Assembly: GCA_000310025.1 (NCBI GenBank)
Contig: FN649741.1
Span: 6,845,095 to 6,909,094 of the forward strand
DNA length: 64,000 nt
DNA from: Ectocarpus siliculosus
Lineage: Eukaryota; Sar; Phaeophyceae; Ectocarpales; Ectocarpaceae
Direction: 5' to 3'
Position numbers and translations under genes: made by a program. This document shows positions 1-12,658 of this stretch, in pieces. The notes below the pieces were generated by a model. The model did not search any database. It saw nothing but the letters and a program-made list of their open reading frames with translations, and was not told the DNA's origin. The stretch's first letter is position 1. The number at the start of each line of letters is the position of its first letter.

Positions 1-186
1 GATGCATGGCGGGCGAGCAGACCTTCGGCACTCGTTGACGACTCGTACCTCGTGTTCCGGCGAGGGTTCTCCCTGAGTCGGCGGCTGGTGAGTTCGGCCG
101 GCTCGCCAAAGCGGGCGAGCCTCCGTTCCTCGGGCCCGCGGAGCGCCGGAAATATCCGTGTCGCTGCCGCTGTCGCTGCACGCCAC

Positions 187-223
<37 letters not shown>

Positions 224-3200
224 GCTGCTGCTGCTGCTGCCGCCGCCACCGCGGCTGCTGCTGCTGCTGCTGCTGCTGCTGCGGCGGTCGTCCTCGCCGC
301 CGCCCACATCGGCCATCCCGGTCGACGTGGTAGATGGGGCGACGCTCGCGCCCTCCCTGCTCGAGGGGGCGCCATCGCCAGCGTCGCCCACGCCCGACTC
401 CTGGGGCGCGGCCGGCGGCGCCGCCGGCGCATCGCGCGCGGGCGGCTCCGCGGGCCCCGGGTTTGCCGTCGTGTCAAGGTGGAAACCTCCATCCTCAGGT
501 TCTCCCTCCGCCCTCCCTCCACCGTGGCATGACGCACCCCCTCCGCCCTCGTGCTCCCCAGTCGTGAGCTCCTCGTCCTCCTCTGCAATGGGAGGCAGCG
601 GCTGGGGGTGCGCGGTCGGGGCGGCGGGCACAGATTGCCAGGTGAAGTTGCGAGTGGTGATCGCTTGGCGTTTTTCGTTCAGGATGCGCACGCAATCACG
701 GTTTGTGTTGATTCCAGGGCCGAGGTAAAAACACTTTTTTGCTTTCGGCTCTGACTTGTGCGTGCGCTTGACCTTGTATACGGCGGGTTTGAGGAACGGG
801 TACGTCGCCTCTGGGGGAGGTGGGTGCCCGTGCCACATTTCGTACGGCGATTTCTTGTCCGGGTTGGATGTGGTGGAGGTGCAGTTCAGGGCGTTGCATG
901 CCCAAGCTGTGGCTTCGGCCCAAAGGGAGGGGTAGCTTGGTGCTTCGGGGTAAAGAATCGTCGCTTGTATGCGGGCGGCTAGTGCTGCATCCTTTATCAG
1001 TCCCAGTGCTCTCTCAGCTACACCGTTGTATTCTGGGCTGTATGCGGGGGTGAACTCCTGCTTGATGCAATACTTGCGGCACAGCTTTCCGAACTCTCCC
1101 TCGAAAAACTCTCCTCCGTTGTCAGACCGCACGACCATGACCTCGGATGGGGCTCCGTCTGCCCTGTTTTCCGCTAGGTATCTCTCGAATGCCTCTGCAG
1201 CGTCTGACTTGTTTTTCAAGAAGTAGACGCGGTTCCACCTCGTGCAGTCATCCCTTACAATGAGAGTGTACCACTTCCCCCCCAAGCTCTGCACCCTTGC
1301 CTTCCCACTCAAATCCACGAACACTCTCTGCAGTTTCTTAACTGCTCGGGTTGACGTCCTGTTGGGGATGGGCTTGGATAGCCCCTTTGCCGTCGAGCAC
1401 CCCATGCACTCCCGGAGCTGGCCCACCAGAGTCACCCCTTGCTGCTTCGCCGTGTTCTTCAGCAGCACCTCGTGGGAGTGGCCGTGCGCGCAGTGGAAGT
1501 CGTTGATGTCAACGGGGGTGCGGTTCGCTTTCGCGTTACCAGGAGCAATCATGGCACAGGCTAGTTCCCTACCCGACTCTATGCGGTGACCAGTCTGAAC
1601 GAACAGGTCCCCCCATAGAGGGAAGTACACCGACTCCCCCCCACCAACGAACACCTCCAACTCACGCTCGTCTGCGGCTAAGCGGCCCTTGGTTTGCCTC
1701 AAAAGGGCTGTGAGGGACACGAGGTTGTAATTCAGCTCCGGCACATGAGCGACCCGTTTCAACAGCAGGTCTGTGGTCCCAACGCGAGAACCGATGGACA
1801 CCCTCACGTCGCCGTAGCCTACTATGGCGAAGGCTTGCTTCCCTGCGGCGACACTCAAACGTCGATCGCACTCATGGTAGTTTTCGAACGCGTTAGCGCT
1901 CGGGAACATGTGGTTGGTTGCGCCGGTATCGGCCACAAACCTTTCCTGCCTGGCCTGCTCTACACCCCCTCGATCAACGACTCTGTTCCACTCGCCTGTG
2001 AAGTCACGGACCACTAGCGCCTCCTCTGCCACGTCCAGTGCGGTGGCGTCCAAGACCGGCAGCTCCACCGCGAGCACCGCCTGCTCGGACGAGCACTTGC
2101 TCTTGTCGTGTCCGTAGCCCAGGCATTTCTCGCATCGCAGGGGCTCCGGCTTGGTACAGGCGGCCGCCTGGTGACCCTTCTCTCCGCACCGGAAGCAGCG
2201 GCCGTGCATGCTACCTGCACCGCCGCCGCCTCCGCCGCTGTTGCCACCACCACCGCCCTTGCGACCACCCCCTTTCCCCTTCTGGCTGCCACCGCCGCCG
2301 CCGCCCTTGCTGTGGCCGCCGCTGCTGCGGCCGGGCGCTCCGCCCCTGTTGCCACCGTCGCTCGCGAGGAAAGCATGCTCCGCCTTCCGCTGGCCCTTCG
2401 TGGCCCTCCTCCCCTCCGGGAGGCTCGCGTGCACGGTACTGACTACCCTGATTATCTCGCCCCGGTCCAGGTTTGTAGCCGTCTCCAACAAGAATTTGGC
2501 TTGTTGGTACTCGGGTGGAAGGGCATCGACAAAGTGTGCGAGAACAAAGGGTGTGTCAGCGTTGACCCCTTTTTCCCGCAGTCGTGAGTACAGCAGCTCG
2601 AGCGTGTATAGATGCTCGACAGGGTTGCTGTTGCTGTGTGCGGGGATCGTGAATCGAAACATCTTCTTCATGAGGGCTTGTTTCGAGCCCTGCGACTCCG
2701 GGTTGTGTACTTTGTCGAGCTCCGCAAGGATCTCCTTTGCGGTCTCGCATTTATTCACGATTGCCTTGTCGGCTTCTCGGACGATGGCTGTAGTCACAAA
2801 GTGGAACGCCTGGAGGCCCCTCTGAACCTCATCACTTGTGTAGCCCAAGCTATACAGCTCCGAGCTAGGCCTGTTTGGGTCACCGACGGGTGCGTGCTTC
2901 TCGGCGTTGCCGATAAGCTGCCCGTCCAAGCCTACGGTTTTTGCGGCTTGAATAAGGGCCTTCCTCCACGAGTCGTACCCGTGGCCGCGACTCTCCCCTT
3001 CGAGACGCGGTGCATTGACCGTAACACGTTTTTGGCTACTACTGCTGTACCCATCAAAAAATGCTCTGGCCCCTCGAATTGCGGTTTGCTCACCTTGGGG
3101 GTTTAACCCCCTCGCTTCCCCGCGGTCCGGTCCTACGCCCGGGCTCATTCCGGCTGGCCCCACAGGATTCGCTCCCGATCTACCTGCCCAGCCAGTCGTC

Positions 3201-3538
3201 ACTCTCGCTGGAACCCCAGGACTCGCTCCCGGTATGTTGTCCCAGCTGCTTTCCCGCGGGTGATTTCGCCCATCACGGGCCGTTTCCTGGGAAAACGCCC
3301 CGCCGCCCCCAGGCGGCAGAGCCTCTCTCTGGCTTGGGACGGCAGCACCGCCGCCCCTACTGGCATCGCCCGCCACGGCGTCACCAGGCTCCTTCCTCTT
3401 CAACTCCATCACTACGCTCATCAGCTGCGATAACTGGCCCTCCAGCCTCGCAATCGCCGGATCCTCGGCGTGTTGCTGTTGCGTGGCTGATGTCTCTTCC
3501 CCCAGCCCTGCGACGGAACCGCTGTCCGACGCAGACAT
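1..3538 (-). mobile_element. Ty1/copia retrotransposon gag-pol, 5' two-thirds (gag, protease, integrase)
   Basis: One reading frame stays open from an ATG at 3538 down to the window edge, about 1,179 codons. Seen in order: a gag region; a glycine-rich linker; a CCHC zinc knuckle (CFRCGEKGHQAAAC, near 2196-2155); a retroviral-type aspartic protease motif (VADTGATNHM, near 1936-1907); a GAG-pre-integrase segment with H-x3-H and CxxC (DFHCAHGH, CMGC); and an integrase core with VDLSG, RSDNGGEF and YNGVAER, which supply the D, D and E of the catalytic triad. Protease before integrase, with reverse transcriptase expected beyond the edge, is copia order. A serine/glycine tract coded by AGC repeats (about 285-187) follows the integrase. 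No stop or frameshift is seen, so this copy may be young. Reverse transcriptase, RNase H and the 3' LTR lie outside the window. Confidence 0.93.
184..290. repeat. (GCT/AGC)n trinucleotide repeat inside the copia ORF
   Basis: A run of CTG/GCT triplets with a few CGC/GGC interruptions. It is in frame with the minus-strand gag-pol reading and codes for a serine tract broken by glycine and arginine. A trinucleotide repeat leaves the frame intact whatever its length. Confidence 0.85.
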
Positions 3539-4720
3539 GACCCGATGCGGCTATCCCTCGAGGGACAATCAATCTAAACTCTAGAGTGTTTGTCGGCCGT
3601 ACTCCGCGTACTTATCGGGTATTGTTTGTGTAGTGTATTAACTTCAGACGGTGAGGCAACGCCCGTACCCAGGGCGCTGTCGTGCTCAGAGAGGAGGAGT
3701 GGCAGCAGGGCTGCTGCACACAACAAAAGGGGGCCCCGGTGCATCATCACCGTACCCCTACCTAAAAGGTTCTACACCATCTGCGTCACACTTGTACGTA
3801 CGGCTAACATATCCAAACCATGTCCGTAGACCCACGAACAAGAAATCCGTGCCTCGATGTTTGAGAAACGGCATAATTGGCGAAAGTTTCCTCTGGCGTC
3901 TTCGAACGCCGGGTTTTTATTTAACGTTTGTCTATTTGTGCCGCATGTATTTGGTATTGATGACTGTTCTGAACGATGTATTGGAGGAAGGATTTGGCAT
4001 GTTTTGGTAAGACATGGTTGAGGCCTATGTGCTTCCGAAGCGTATTTTAAATTGGTCAGTCAATGAGTTGAAACACAATTTTGTGCGAGGATTTTGTTCG
4101 AAGTATTTGTTGACGCGTTTTGCAAGGGTTGTCCGTCCAGAGTCTTTATGACGTGGCTCTTATTCGATATACTCGTAGCATAGCATGGGGGTGGTATATT
4201 GCGTATACATATGCGGGGATTGCAGTGACGAACTACGGAGGGACAAGAAGTTTCTTTGTGTTTTCCTTGGGAGTGTAGTAGATTGGTGGAGATTCATGGA
4301 GATTCGTTCTGGGTATTAAAGCGTTATGCGTGACTTGATGCCGTGATGGAATGACGAGCTCAAGCACGCCCCCGATGAATACAACACGTTTTTCACCACG
4401 CCTACACGTCTTTACCTACCCGTGCGGCCCGTCATGGCCGAGCTGCTCTACGCTCCCATCACACACAACTGAGCCACCCGAATTATCGATCATGTTATGT
4501 TGATCTTTGCTGAGTATTTTTCAAGTATAATTCTTTGTTTTTGACTGCTTGAGAGTATCGTGATGACATTTTCTCGAGAGGGGTACTTGTTAAGACTCTT
4601 AGTGAAGTTCCATAGTCATAAAGAGGAGTAGTAACCTGAAACTTGAATATTCGATAGATCCGGGAGTTGAGATGATTTGTGGAAAGATAATGGTTTTTAA
4701 TTTGTTGCCGTTTTACCTGG
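3539..4720. other. Gene-free stretch; expected place of the copia leader and 5' LTR
   Basis: The DNA upstream of the minus-strand gag start should hold the untranslated leader, primer-binding site and 5' LTR. I could not fix LTR ends, a TG...CA pair or a primer-binding site, because the second LTR is outside the window. The stretch turns AT-rich from about 3880. No convincing gene is seen. Confidence 0.4.
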
Positions 4721-4721
4721 C

Positions 4722-4990
4722 GATATGTACAGTGTATCTGACGAGAGAATAAAGCGTAACTGATCAGGGAATATAGTGAATCTGACGAGGGGATACAGTG
4801 AATCTGACTAGGGAACTCAGTGAATCTACTCAGGGAATACAGCGTAACTGATTAGGGAATACAGTGTATCTGACGAGGGAATACAGTGCATCTCATGAGG
4901 GAATACAGCAAATCTGATCAGAGAATACGGGGAATCTGGCGAGGGCATACAGTGAGTGTGACGAAGGAATCGCTGAAAGGCGGGCGGAGA
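4722..4990. repeat. 22-bp minisatellite, about 12 diverged copies
   Basis: Tandem copies of a 22-base unit close to GGGAATACAGTGAATCTGACGA. Units near 4854-4920 keep exact 22-base spacing. Flanking units vary at several positions (CAGCGTAAC, CAGCAAATC, CGGGGAATC). The open frames on the minus strand here (repeating IPSSDTLYSL-like peptides) come from the repeat and are not genes. Confidence 0.85.
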
Positions 4991-5017
4991 AGATAATACC
5001 GGCTTTTGAGTCATGAG

Positions 5018-5660
5018 TCCCGTGGGTAGGCGTTTCTTTGCACCCACTAATCCGATTGGGGTGCCCGATGGCTTGTATGGCAGCGGTGAGCCGTGCCGAC
5101 ACAAAGCAAGTGATAGTAAGACAAACGATGTCATGCGCATAGAGTTTGGTCTGATGGCGCAGATAGGCTCCACCAGCCCTTGAGCCGTCGAGTCCCCGTG
5201 GGTGGGCGTTTCTGTGCACCCACTGGTCCGATCGGGGTGTCCGATGGCTTGTGTGATAGCTGTGAGCTGTGCCAACACGATGAAAGACTTCGTAAGACAA
5301 TCAGCACCCTTGACATAGAGTTTGGTCTGGTGGAGCAGTTAAGCTCATCTGCTCCACTGGCCGTCGAGCTACTGAGACCCCGTGGGTGGGCGTTTCTCTG
5401 CATCCACTGGTCCGACTGGGGTGTCCGATGGCTTGTACTACGGCTGTTGGCCATGCCGACACAATTCATGTCTTCGTAAGACTAACAACATCCGTTACAT
5501 AGCATTTGGCCTGGTGGAGCAGTTAATCTCATCTGTTCCACCGGCCGTCGAGCCACTGAACCCCCGTGGGTGGGCGTTTGTCTTCATCCACTGGTCCGAT
5601 TGGGGTGCACGATGGCTTGAATGATAGCTGTGAGCCGTGCCAACACGGTGCGGTCAGAGT
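5018..5660. repeat. ~184-bp satellite-like tandem repeat, four copies plus diverged tail
   Basis: Four units begin with CCCGTGGGTGGGCGTTT or a close variant at about 5018, 5194, 5378 and 5562, so the period is 176-184 bases. Each holds a CACTGGTCCGAT-type segment, a CGATGGCTTGT segment and a GTGCCGACAC-type segment. Most are followed by a GTTTGGTCTGGTGGAGCAG block. More diverged relatives seem to continue to about 6065, including two TGCTGCGGAACCCCC segments near 5723 and 5882. It is directly adjacent to the 22-bp minisatellite. Confidence 0.8.
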
Positions 5661-6065
5661 TAGGCGCGGTTCAGCTATGGGACGGCGGGTATAGCGGCAC
5701 AATTTACGTCCCCCCCCCCTAGATGCTGCGGAACCCCCTCTGTTGACCATATCTCTGCGGGAACATATCGGATGGGAGTGTCCGATAGCTTGGAAGAGCG
5801 GCATGGACCGTGCGGACACGGCGCAAAAGGTTTGGGGCGAGTTGTGTGGGCGGAGGTTCGAGACAATTACTGCTTCCTGACATGCTGCGGAACCCCCCGT
5901 TTTCAGCATACCTCCGCAGCCACCGGTCGAATTGCTTCCAAGTAGCATATCAGATAGCTGTAATCCATACCTACACGATGCAGTTAGTTTCGGGTCGATT
6001 GGAACTCTGTGGGTGGAGATCTGCCTGGTGGAGCAAATGAGGGGTTACTCCACCGGTGGAGCAAA

Positions 6066-8017
6066 TAGCATTGCCGAAAAATGAAAGGCCGCGCCCCGCC
6101 CCCTCCCTCTCGGCAGACAGCACGTAAGCGCGCGTTCTCCCTCCTCTATCTGTCGTGATCGCCGCAAGCTGGTGCATATTGGCTCTCTCTCTCCCTCCTC
6201 GCGTGTGTCTCGGCCATCTAGGCCTACTATAGGATGCTGGCTGGCAAAGAACAACTGAGCAATCTTTGGGGAAATTTCGGCATTTCAGCAAAAGGCCAAA
6301 TTCCCAAAGATCCAGCGGACTTGGCTCTCCTCGGGAGAAAAGAATAGACCAAGCCCAAATTTGGTCTGCGCAAACACCCTTCAAAACACGATATTGACGA
6401 TTTGTTGTGCTTGCGCAAGAGGCTGCGGGCTGTGCGGATATATATCCTGTCGGTAGTGCTGCACGCACATATTGGTTTCCGTCGGCAACAAACCTCTCCA
6501 GCGTTGCTCACCTAGGCAGGTACTACGTAGACGAGACGAAGTTACACTTGCACTGCTGTGGGTGCTTGACAACCCAATATCGCGAGTTGTGTAGTGTCGG
6601 GAGACAAACTCCAAAATTACCAGCGCTGCAACATCACGCCCGCCACGACCCCCCGACTCCACACTCAATTTGTCCTGATGCGCGCTCTCGTTCTCCCTCT
6701 CTCAATACACGTTGCACGTTGACATGTGAATCTTGGGGTGTATCCTTGAGGGCTGACCAGCTGCTGCTGCTGCTTCCCCCTTCGTGTTGGTAAGAAGAGA
6801 GAGGAGGTTCCGTGCTTTGTTGTGGATGTCAAAGCATGTGGACTGAAATGGCTGTGCAAGCCGATATACCAAGATATCTGTAGTCTGATCCTGTGCCGTA
6901 ACTACTGTTTTTTCCTTAGCTGCAACGGAGGGGTTCGTGGTCGGTGGATGTGGCACGATTCGTTGTGTGAGGTGAGTTTTCACCCGTTCTGTCTCCGACC
7001 AATAACTGGGCACCAACCTAACGGTTCCTCTTCCCACCGCATGTACATGCGAACTTGTTTTTTGTCAACTCGCATCTCCTTTTTGACATTTTTGTCAGGA
7101 GTGGGAATCCGCGCTATGTTGCACTTTCTCGCATGCGCCAATCTGGAGATAATTCTTCTGAGGTCCGCCAATAAAGGATCTGGGGAGATGTCTAACATAA
7201 TACTGCGTCCCTCGTTTCGAGCTTCGGTGAGTGACCTGCTACATCGTCCCTTGTTACTGAGCTGGCCCCGCCAAAAAAATGAAAGCACGCATTGCAGATT
7301 CTGTTATTGCAGGTGAAGTGATTCTGGACTTGCTGTTGATGTGCCTTCAACTTGTCGCGTCAGCCTGAGGTGCAGGAGGGGAACAACCCCATCGAGCTCC
7401 TTATTTTGCTGTTAAGATATCCTCTCCCTTGTTATTCTCACCTCTCCTGCATTACCAACTCAACTGTGAGGGAGAGACTCCTATCCTTGATTCCCATGTG
7501 TGTTGACTGATGGCGAAGCCACTGACGAATGCTGAGCGGATGTGGGATGTTGACGACAATGCCTGTGTCAGTACCCAAGTCCCTCTATTCTTCCTCTACG
7601 TGCAAGGTGAAGATGCGCATGGATGCCCAGTGGCACCAACTCTATAGTGGGCTGTCCGGTTCGTTGCCACGTGATTGAAGCAGTGGTTTGTCATGTAAGG
7701 GCATCACTTGGTTGGATGCGTGGACGAATCGGGTTCGAACAGAGAAAGGTTGAGAAGAGCATTTTTTTTTTTTCGGTTTGATGTTCCATGTGCTTACAGG
7801 TTTTGGGCAACACTTTGAATATCTTGGCTAAATCGGGCATGTATTTAGCCATCAACCACCGGTCTAGGAATAGCCCATCTTCTCCGCATCAGGCGGGGGG
7901 CGCAGGTACATAATGCCCGGTCGGGCCCATATCTGTATCTGCACCGAATCAACCCGATGACGCCCTTGACGACGGGCCTGGGTATGTCGATGCCCGCAAA
8001 AAACAGCTGCGGTGGGC
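6066..8017. other. No gene seen
   Basis: Open frames here are short, overlap on both strands and lack recognisable motifs or paired splice sites. Nothing supportable as a gene or RNA was found. Confidence 0.5.
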
Positions 8018-8239
8018 ATGATCTGCAGCGCGATCGGCTTGTGGGGCGTGTTCGCTTCCAGCGCGAGGGCGGCTGAATGGTATCTGTGGACTTGGCTGCC
8101 GAGGTTCCTGTTTCAACTGACGATGCCGGTCAAGTGGCCCATGGCGCACACGTTCTTGTATCCTCTCGGGCTCTTCTTGTTTTCTTTCAAGCTCTTCCGG
8201 CCTCTCTATTATGTCAAGGCGAGTGTGACACACCTATGA
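8018..8239 (+). CDS. Possible membrane-protein fragment
   Basis: A 73-residue open frame starts at ATG 8018. It reads as a hydrophobic segment, an aromatic-rich stretch (EWYLWTWLPRF) and a second hydrophobic segment (FLYPLGLFLFSFKLF) followed by basic residues, as in a small membrane protein or one exon of a larger one. Upstream, a different frame (about 7921-8017) is also open and protein-like, so an unseen splice or a frameshift is possible. I do not recognise the family. It could be a pseudogene remnant or a chance frame. Confidence 0.25.
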   Translation: MICSAIGLWGVFASSARAAEWYLWTWLPRFLFQLTMPVKWPMAHTFLYPLGLFLFSFKLFRPLYYVKASVTHL

Positions 8240-9586
8240 TGACCTTCCAAAGCAAGCTCTTTCCCAAGAGAAGGGGGCTAGTGTTGCTGTGGCATTGCAG
8301 AGCTAGGGTTCGCCCGTTGGCGACGTGAGACTCATAGCTCAACGAGAGTTCGGACCATCTTGGAAGTGAACTGTTCGGTATAGAAACCAATGGTTTTGCC
8401 GTCTGTATCGTTTTCGCCCCTGCTGTTCCTCGTTGTCTGTTTCTCGTTTCGATATTGTATCGCCCACCCTGTAGGTGGTGTGGTCCTACCAAGAAGTTCT
8501 GAAGAGGAGGATTTACCGTGCTCCGCCCTCGGGGTCGGGGTCGGCTCGGAACGTTGGCGGGGACGTCGAGCTCAACGCTTCTCGTCGTGGTGATGATCCC
8601 GGCTCCTCTACACACCTTGTTTAAGTCGCCTGGCGCTTGAAACTACTTCAGCAGAAAATCCATTGACTGTAGATAATTTGCCCCTTCCGGTGGTTGTGGA
8701 AGAAGCCTGATTGTTTCGTAGCTTAATCCGGTGTCACTTTGAGTCGTTGGGTCCGTTGCACGGAAGGGTTTAGCAACGGTCGGCTCGCAAGTACAGTCAC
8801 CGAGAACGAAGCCACTCCAATGTACTAGGTGTATCCTGTACGAAGTATGAGCGCCCTGTAAACCCGTGTGGAGAAAAATGAAACTTTGAGGGGACTGCCT
8901 CGTTCGGATATCCACGGATGGATTCGTGTCGTGATTCGGAAATGTTAGTTTATAGGGGGAGGGAGAGAGAGAGAGAACGACATCGTCGAAACCTCACAAA
9001 TGAGTATTTGTGCGCTGCTGCTGGCAGTTTCAAACGGTAAAAGCAGCAGCATGCAACAGTCTATTTGCCTCTAGTTCCGGCTGCATGCAAGCAGTTATGG
9101 GTTTCCACCACAGCGTGTCATCGCGAGAAAACACGCTGTGACGGGGTACAGTAGTCCGGAGGAAAAAAAAACGGGTGAGCTCTCGCCGATCTCATTCATT
9201 TAGGACAACAAGGAATTTGTTCAGCTATGGGGCTGTGGAGGAGAAAGGTTGGAGGGGGGGAGAAAAGGACGGCGGGCGGGGTGGTTTTCGTTTAGTTGGA
9301 CAAAAATCAGTTTTGAATGCCCATACAAGATTGAACAGTCATGCCCCACAGGCGTTTGTGCGCTGAACATACTACGATGGACCACATACATACATGTGTT
9401 CGCGACAATGCGGATCGTAGTTCGTTCAATTTTTTGTACGGAGTGCATCCAACAAGCGACGGTGTTGGAGAAGCAGAGGGAAACCTCGACCCACAAAGAG
9501 TTGAAAATCCTCCCCGAGATCGCAACGACCACCATCCGGCCCCAAGATTGGGGCACTGTCTGATAAAAGTCCTCTTTCGGAAAGCT
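8240..9586. other. No gene seen
   Basis: Only short conflicting open frames on both strands and a GA-rich patch near 8958-8977. Nothing else supportable was found. Confidence 0.45.
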
Positions 9587-9817
9587 TCACAGGAACCCGT
9601 CCTTCGGATTTAGGGATCTTAGACGACAAGCGTCCGGAACTTTGCATAAGGCCATGCACCACACACCCTTCTGTGACGGGCTGATGATGGCAGCGCATCC
9701 ATCCGTGAACCAACATGGGTTGTCGCGCTTTATGTCTAACTTATCAATTTCACCAGGAACAAATGAGGCACTATAACCATCTCCAGATCCTAGCATCCAA
9801 GCCCCCAGCGACATTGA
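9587..9817 (-). CDS. Unrecognised coding fragment
   Basis: A minus-strand frame of about 76 residues has natural-looking composition (segments such as SLGAWMLGSGDGY and NPCWFTDGCAAIIS). It is preceded by a good acceptor: a T-rich tract ending in CAAG just upstream of 9817. It could be an internal or terminal exon of a degenerate gene. The adjoining frame to its 3' side (about 9630-9426) also looks protein-like in another register, which hints at a frameshift or splice. No family is recognised. Confidence 0.25.
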   Translation of the reverse strand, partial: SMSLGAWMLGSGDGYSASFVPGEIDKLDIKRDNPCWFTDGCAAIISPSQKGVWCMALCKVPDACRLRSLNPKDGFL

Positions 9818-10049
9818 CTTGACAGCAAAAAAATCAATATTAGTTAATGGTGGCAAATTCGACTTGATGGATTATGTTGTGGCAGAATTACGGTGAATAT
9901 TGTGCGGAGTAACATGCTTCGGAATCCTCATTTCCCCGGCCGAGTGAATATTTGTGTGCGCGATGGATTTGTGTCAATCTTCATGATTTCCTTTGCGTCG
10001 TCTGAAGCGGTACATACAGTTTCACGACATGGCGTATGCGTATTAGTGA
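9818..10049. other. Short spacer, nothing seen
   Basis: No gene, RNA or clear repeat was found. Confidence 0.4.
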
Positions 10050-10560
10050 TGGAAAGGGTTGAGCGCATATGTTCTCACTCGCATTGGTCATATCTCTCAC
10101 ACTTTTTTACTGCTCTTCGTATGAGCCTACCTACTCATCATTTTCACTTGACTTGTATGAGTTGTACCCACGCACTTTCACTCCAACTCGTGTGAGTCTT
10201 GTCACCTGTTTAGTACTACATGCTCCATCACCCACATAGCCTTATTTGTGTTTACGATGTGATATTTTGGTAAATGCGGGGTTTGAGCGAATGTGCGTTC
10301 CCTCCCCACCTCCTCTTATGGGTGATATTGGTCACATGTTTTCACTCCTCTTCGCTTGAGACTCGTTTTCACTATATTTCGTGAAAGCTACGACTCACAT
10401 ATTTTTACGTCCGTTCGTGCAAATCTTGTCACCTACTCATTCGCGTTTGTACATACATGCTTCATCATTCAAACTGTCCCGCTCTACTTTCGTAGGCGAG
10501 GCGTTTGCCAAGGTGGTTTCAGTCACCTTCGTATGATAATCAGACATTCACTCAAGTTCG
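10050..10560. repeat. Degenerate dispersed motif cluster
   Basis: A loose motif of TTTTCACT, then a CTTCGTRTGAG-like part and TTGTCACCT, recurs several times at irregular spacing (for example near 10105, 10167, 10335 and 10400). The copies are too diverged to set a period. Confidence 0.4.
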
Positions 10561-12658
10561 TGGAAACAACAACACGGACATGTTACTCCGCGATGCCGAG
10601 TGCAGTCACGCAGCAACTGGGATTGAATGAAGGGTACTAGAGGTCGAAGTCATTGATCCGGCCATGAGGTTATTGCGGGGTGGAAGGGTACTATTGGGGG
10701 AAGGATGGGTAAGGGGTGCGTTTAGGCGGAACCGGACGATGAGTGCCGCCAAACCGGTGGATTGGAACAAATGTTTCTTGGGGGTGCGGATGGAAGAAGG
10801 CTTTGAAATTGGGGGGGGGGGGGAAGCTGCCAACATATTGGTGGCGTGTGCAGCCAAACCAAGGTGGGTTGAAATGGATTCGCTTCGAGTCGGGAGAATG
10901 CAATCGTTGAAGCCAGGAACTCGGATGGAGGCGAAATGGCGGTATTGGGAGGAACGCGGGTAGTGGCTGGATTTGGCGATGAGCAAAGTCCAGTGTAGAC
11001 TCAAAGAAACTTGGAGACTCGGAAAGTTCAAGGTGTGGGAAGCTAGGGATTCGTGTAGCCAGGAGCTGGGATAAGGGCGGCCGTATTCATTCGTGTGTGA
11101 TTGCGTGTGGAACGAATACCCAACCAGATGTTTTGTCTCGCTCAGCGACATATATTCTCCTACCGGCACGACTTGCTTGTCGCACTGAAGTGACTCCACC
11201 CGGTAGCTGTGGCGGTTCAGTGTGCGAACTTTGCGGTTGTTAGAGGTGTGGGTCCGAATCTGGGCCCAGAGCGAAACATCTTGAGGTTTCTCATTGTCAT
11301 AGTCGAAAAATCTTCACAACATATCACCTTACGCCGGAGAAGAGTGTTTCGACACAGACTGCATTGGAGATCTGACTTCCAATAATGGGCGAAACATCTT
11401 TGCATATTGTTGCGCAAGCATGCCCCCAACAGTGACGCGTTACGACACGAACTGTCGCTCACCTCGTCGTGACCGGTGTTTGCATGGCCGGTGGACGTGC
11501 CTTTTCTTTATGTCCTTCATACCCATAACAAACAAAACGTCGCTCGCAGTACAATCGTCTATTCAATCCCCCGTTATCCATCTGGTCTTACTCTTCTCCA
11601 TGTAGAGCTTCGGGGCAGACAAATTCAGGGATAACCGCCCCCAACTGGTGCCCTCACACAGGTGTGTGAAGTGTACATGTAGCTGCCTACTCTACTTGGT
11701 TTCGTCGACACTGCGCCAATAATTGTTGTTTCATTTGCCCATACATATTCTATGTTCCGTTTTGGCCCATTGTTGGGACGTAAATCACGCACGCGTCACC
11801 TCTCGTGATTGACCGCAGCAGTATAAACTGCATACATTGCATCATCGTTCCGCAACAACAACGAGGAGAGTTCAGAATCTTGCGCCAAACTGGAGTAGAA
11901 ATTACGTCCATACAGCATTAGTCTAGTCTAGAACCAAACGTCGCACGGGGTGTTGTTCAGGTGGGTTTGCTTTCGATCAGCAAGAGGCATTTCCCAGGAT
12001 CTTGTTGTAGTGACTACTGTAGTGACTTGGGCCAAGACTTGCAGGAGACTGGCAAACGGCGGGTTCGTACCCGTCGGGTTTTTGGTGGGCAGGTGATCTT
12101 TCGCGGCAGGTAATCGCGATTCCTCCGCACTTTCTCAGAGAAAGTAGTGTTGAAGTACATGTCGCGCGTAGCGAACGGAACAACTCCAGCTAGATTACTA
12201 CGGTACCGATGTTGCCCCAACCACGACGCATGCAAACGAGTTCTACTCGCCGATATGCATCGCTAGTAAAAGCTGGCAGCAGCATGTGCGAGAGCTTCAA
12301 CTTTTATGCGAAAAAGTTCGGGTCGGTTTGACGTTTGTGGCGAGTGGCAGTGAAGAGCGGGAAAACACCTCACATCTCTCCGAACCCGCCGTGCGCCAGG
12401 AGATTACCCGTAAAGCAGACGTGATCGGACACGGAAGTTTAGCTCTTCCCGGGGTCAATACCCAGACTAATGCCATATATGAAGCTGCCTTTTAGTCGGT
12501 ATAAGCACCTCGCCGTAGAGAAATCGACCTCTCATACCACAAGTATGCTACAAAACTTCTACCACCATAAATTACGATGCGGGACCTAGGGCCCTACGTG
12601 GCCCAGGATTTTTTCAAGATGATCCCTCCCCGCCCACGAAATCTACAGCAATGGACAA
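10561..12658. other. No supported gene
   Basis: A 197-codon minus-strand frame (10606-11199) is open but shows no motif, splice pairing or convincing composition. There is a 12-base G run at about 10811. Nothing else could be supported. Confidence 0.4.

Noticed and set aside
1-3540. Plus-strand alanine- or cysteine-rich frames
   Set aside because: They are shadows of the minus-strand copia ORF, including the trinucleotide repeat.
4722-5660. CRISPR array
   Set aside because: Units are contiguous with no unique spacers, and the DNA is eukaryotic; these are tandem satellites.
10606-11199. 197-codon minus-strand open frame
   Set aside because: No motif, no start context, histidine/serine/proline-heavy composition, and comparable open frames on the other strand.
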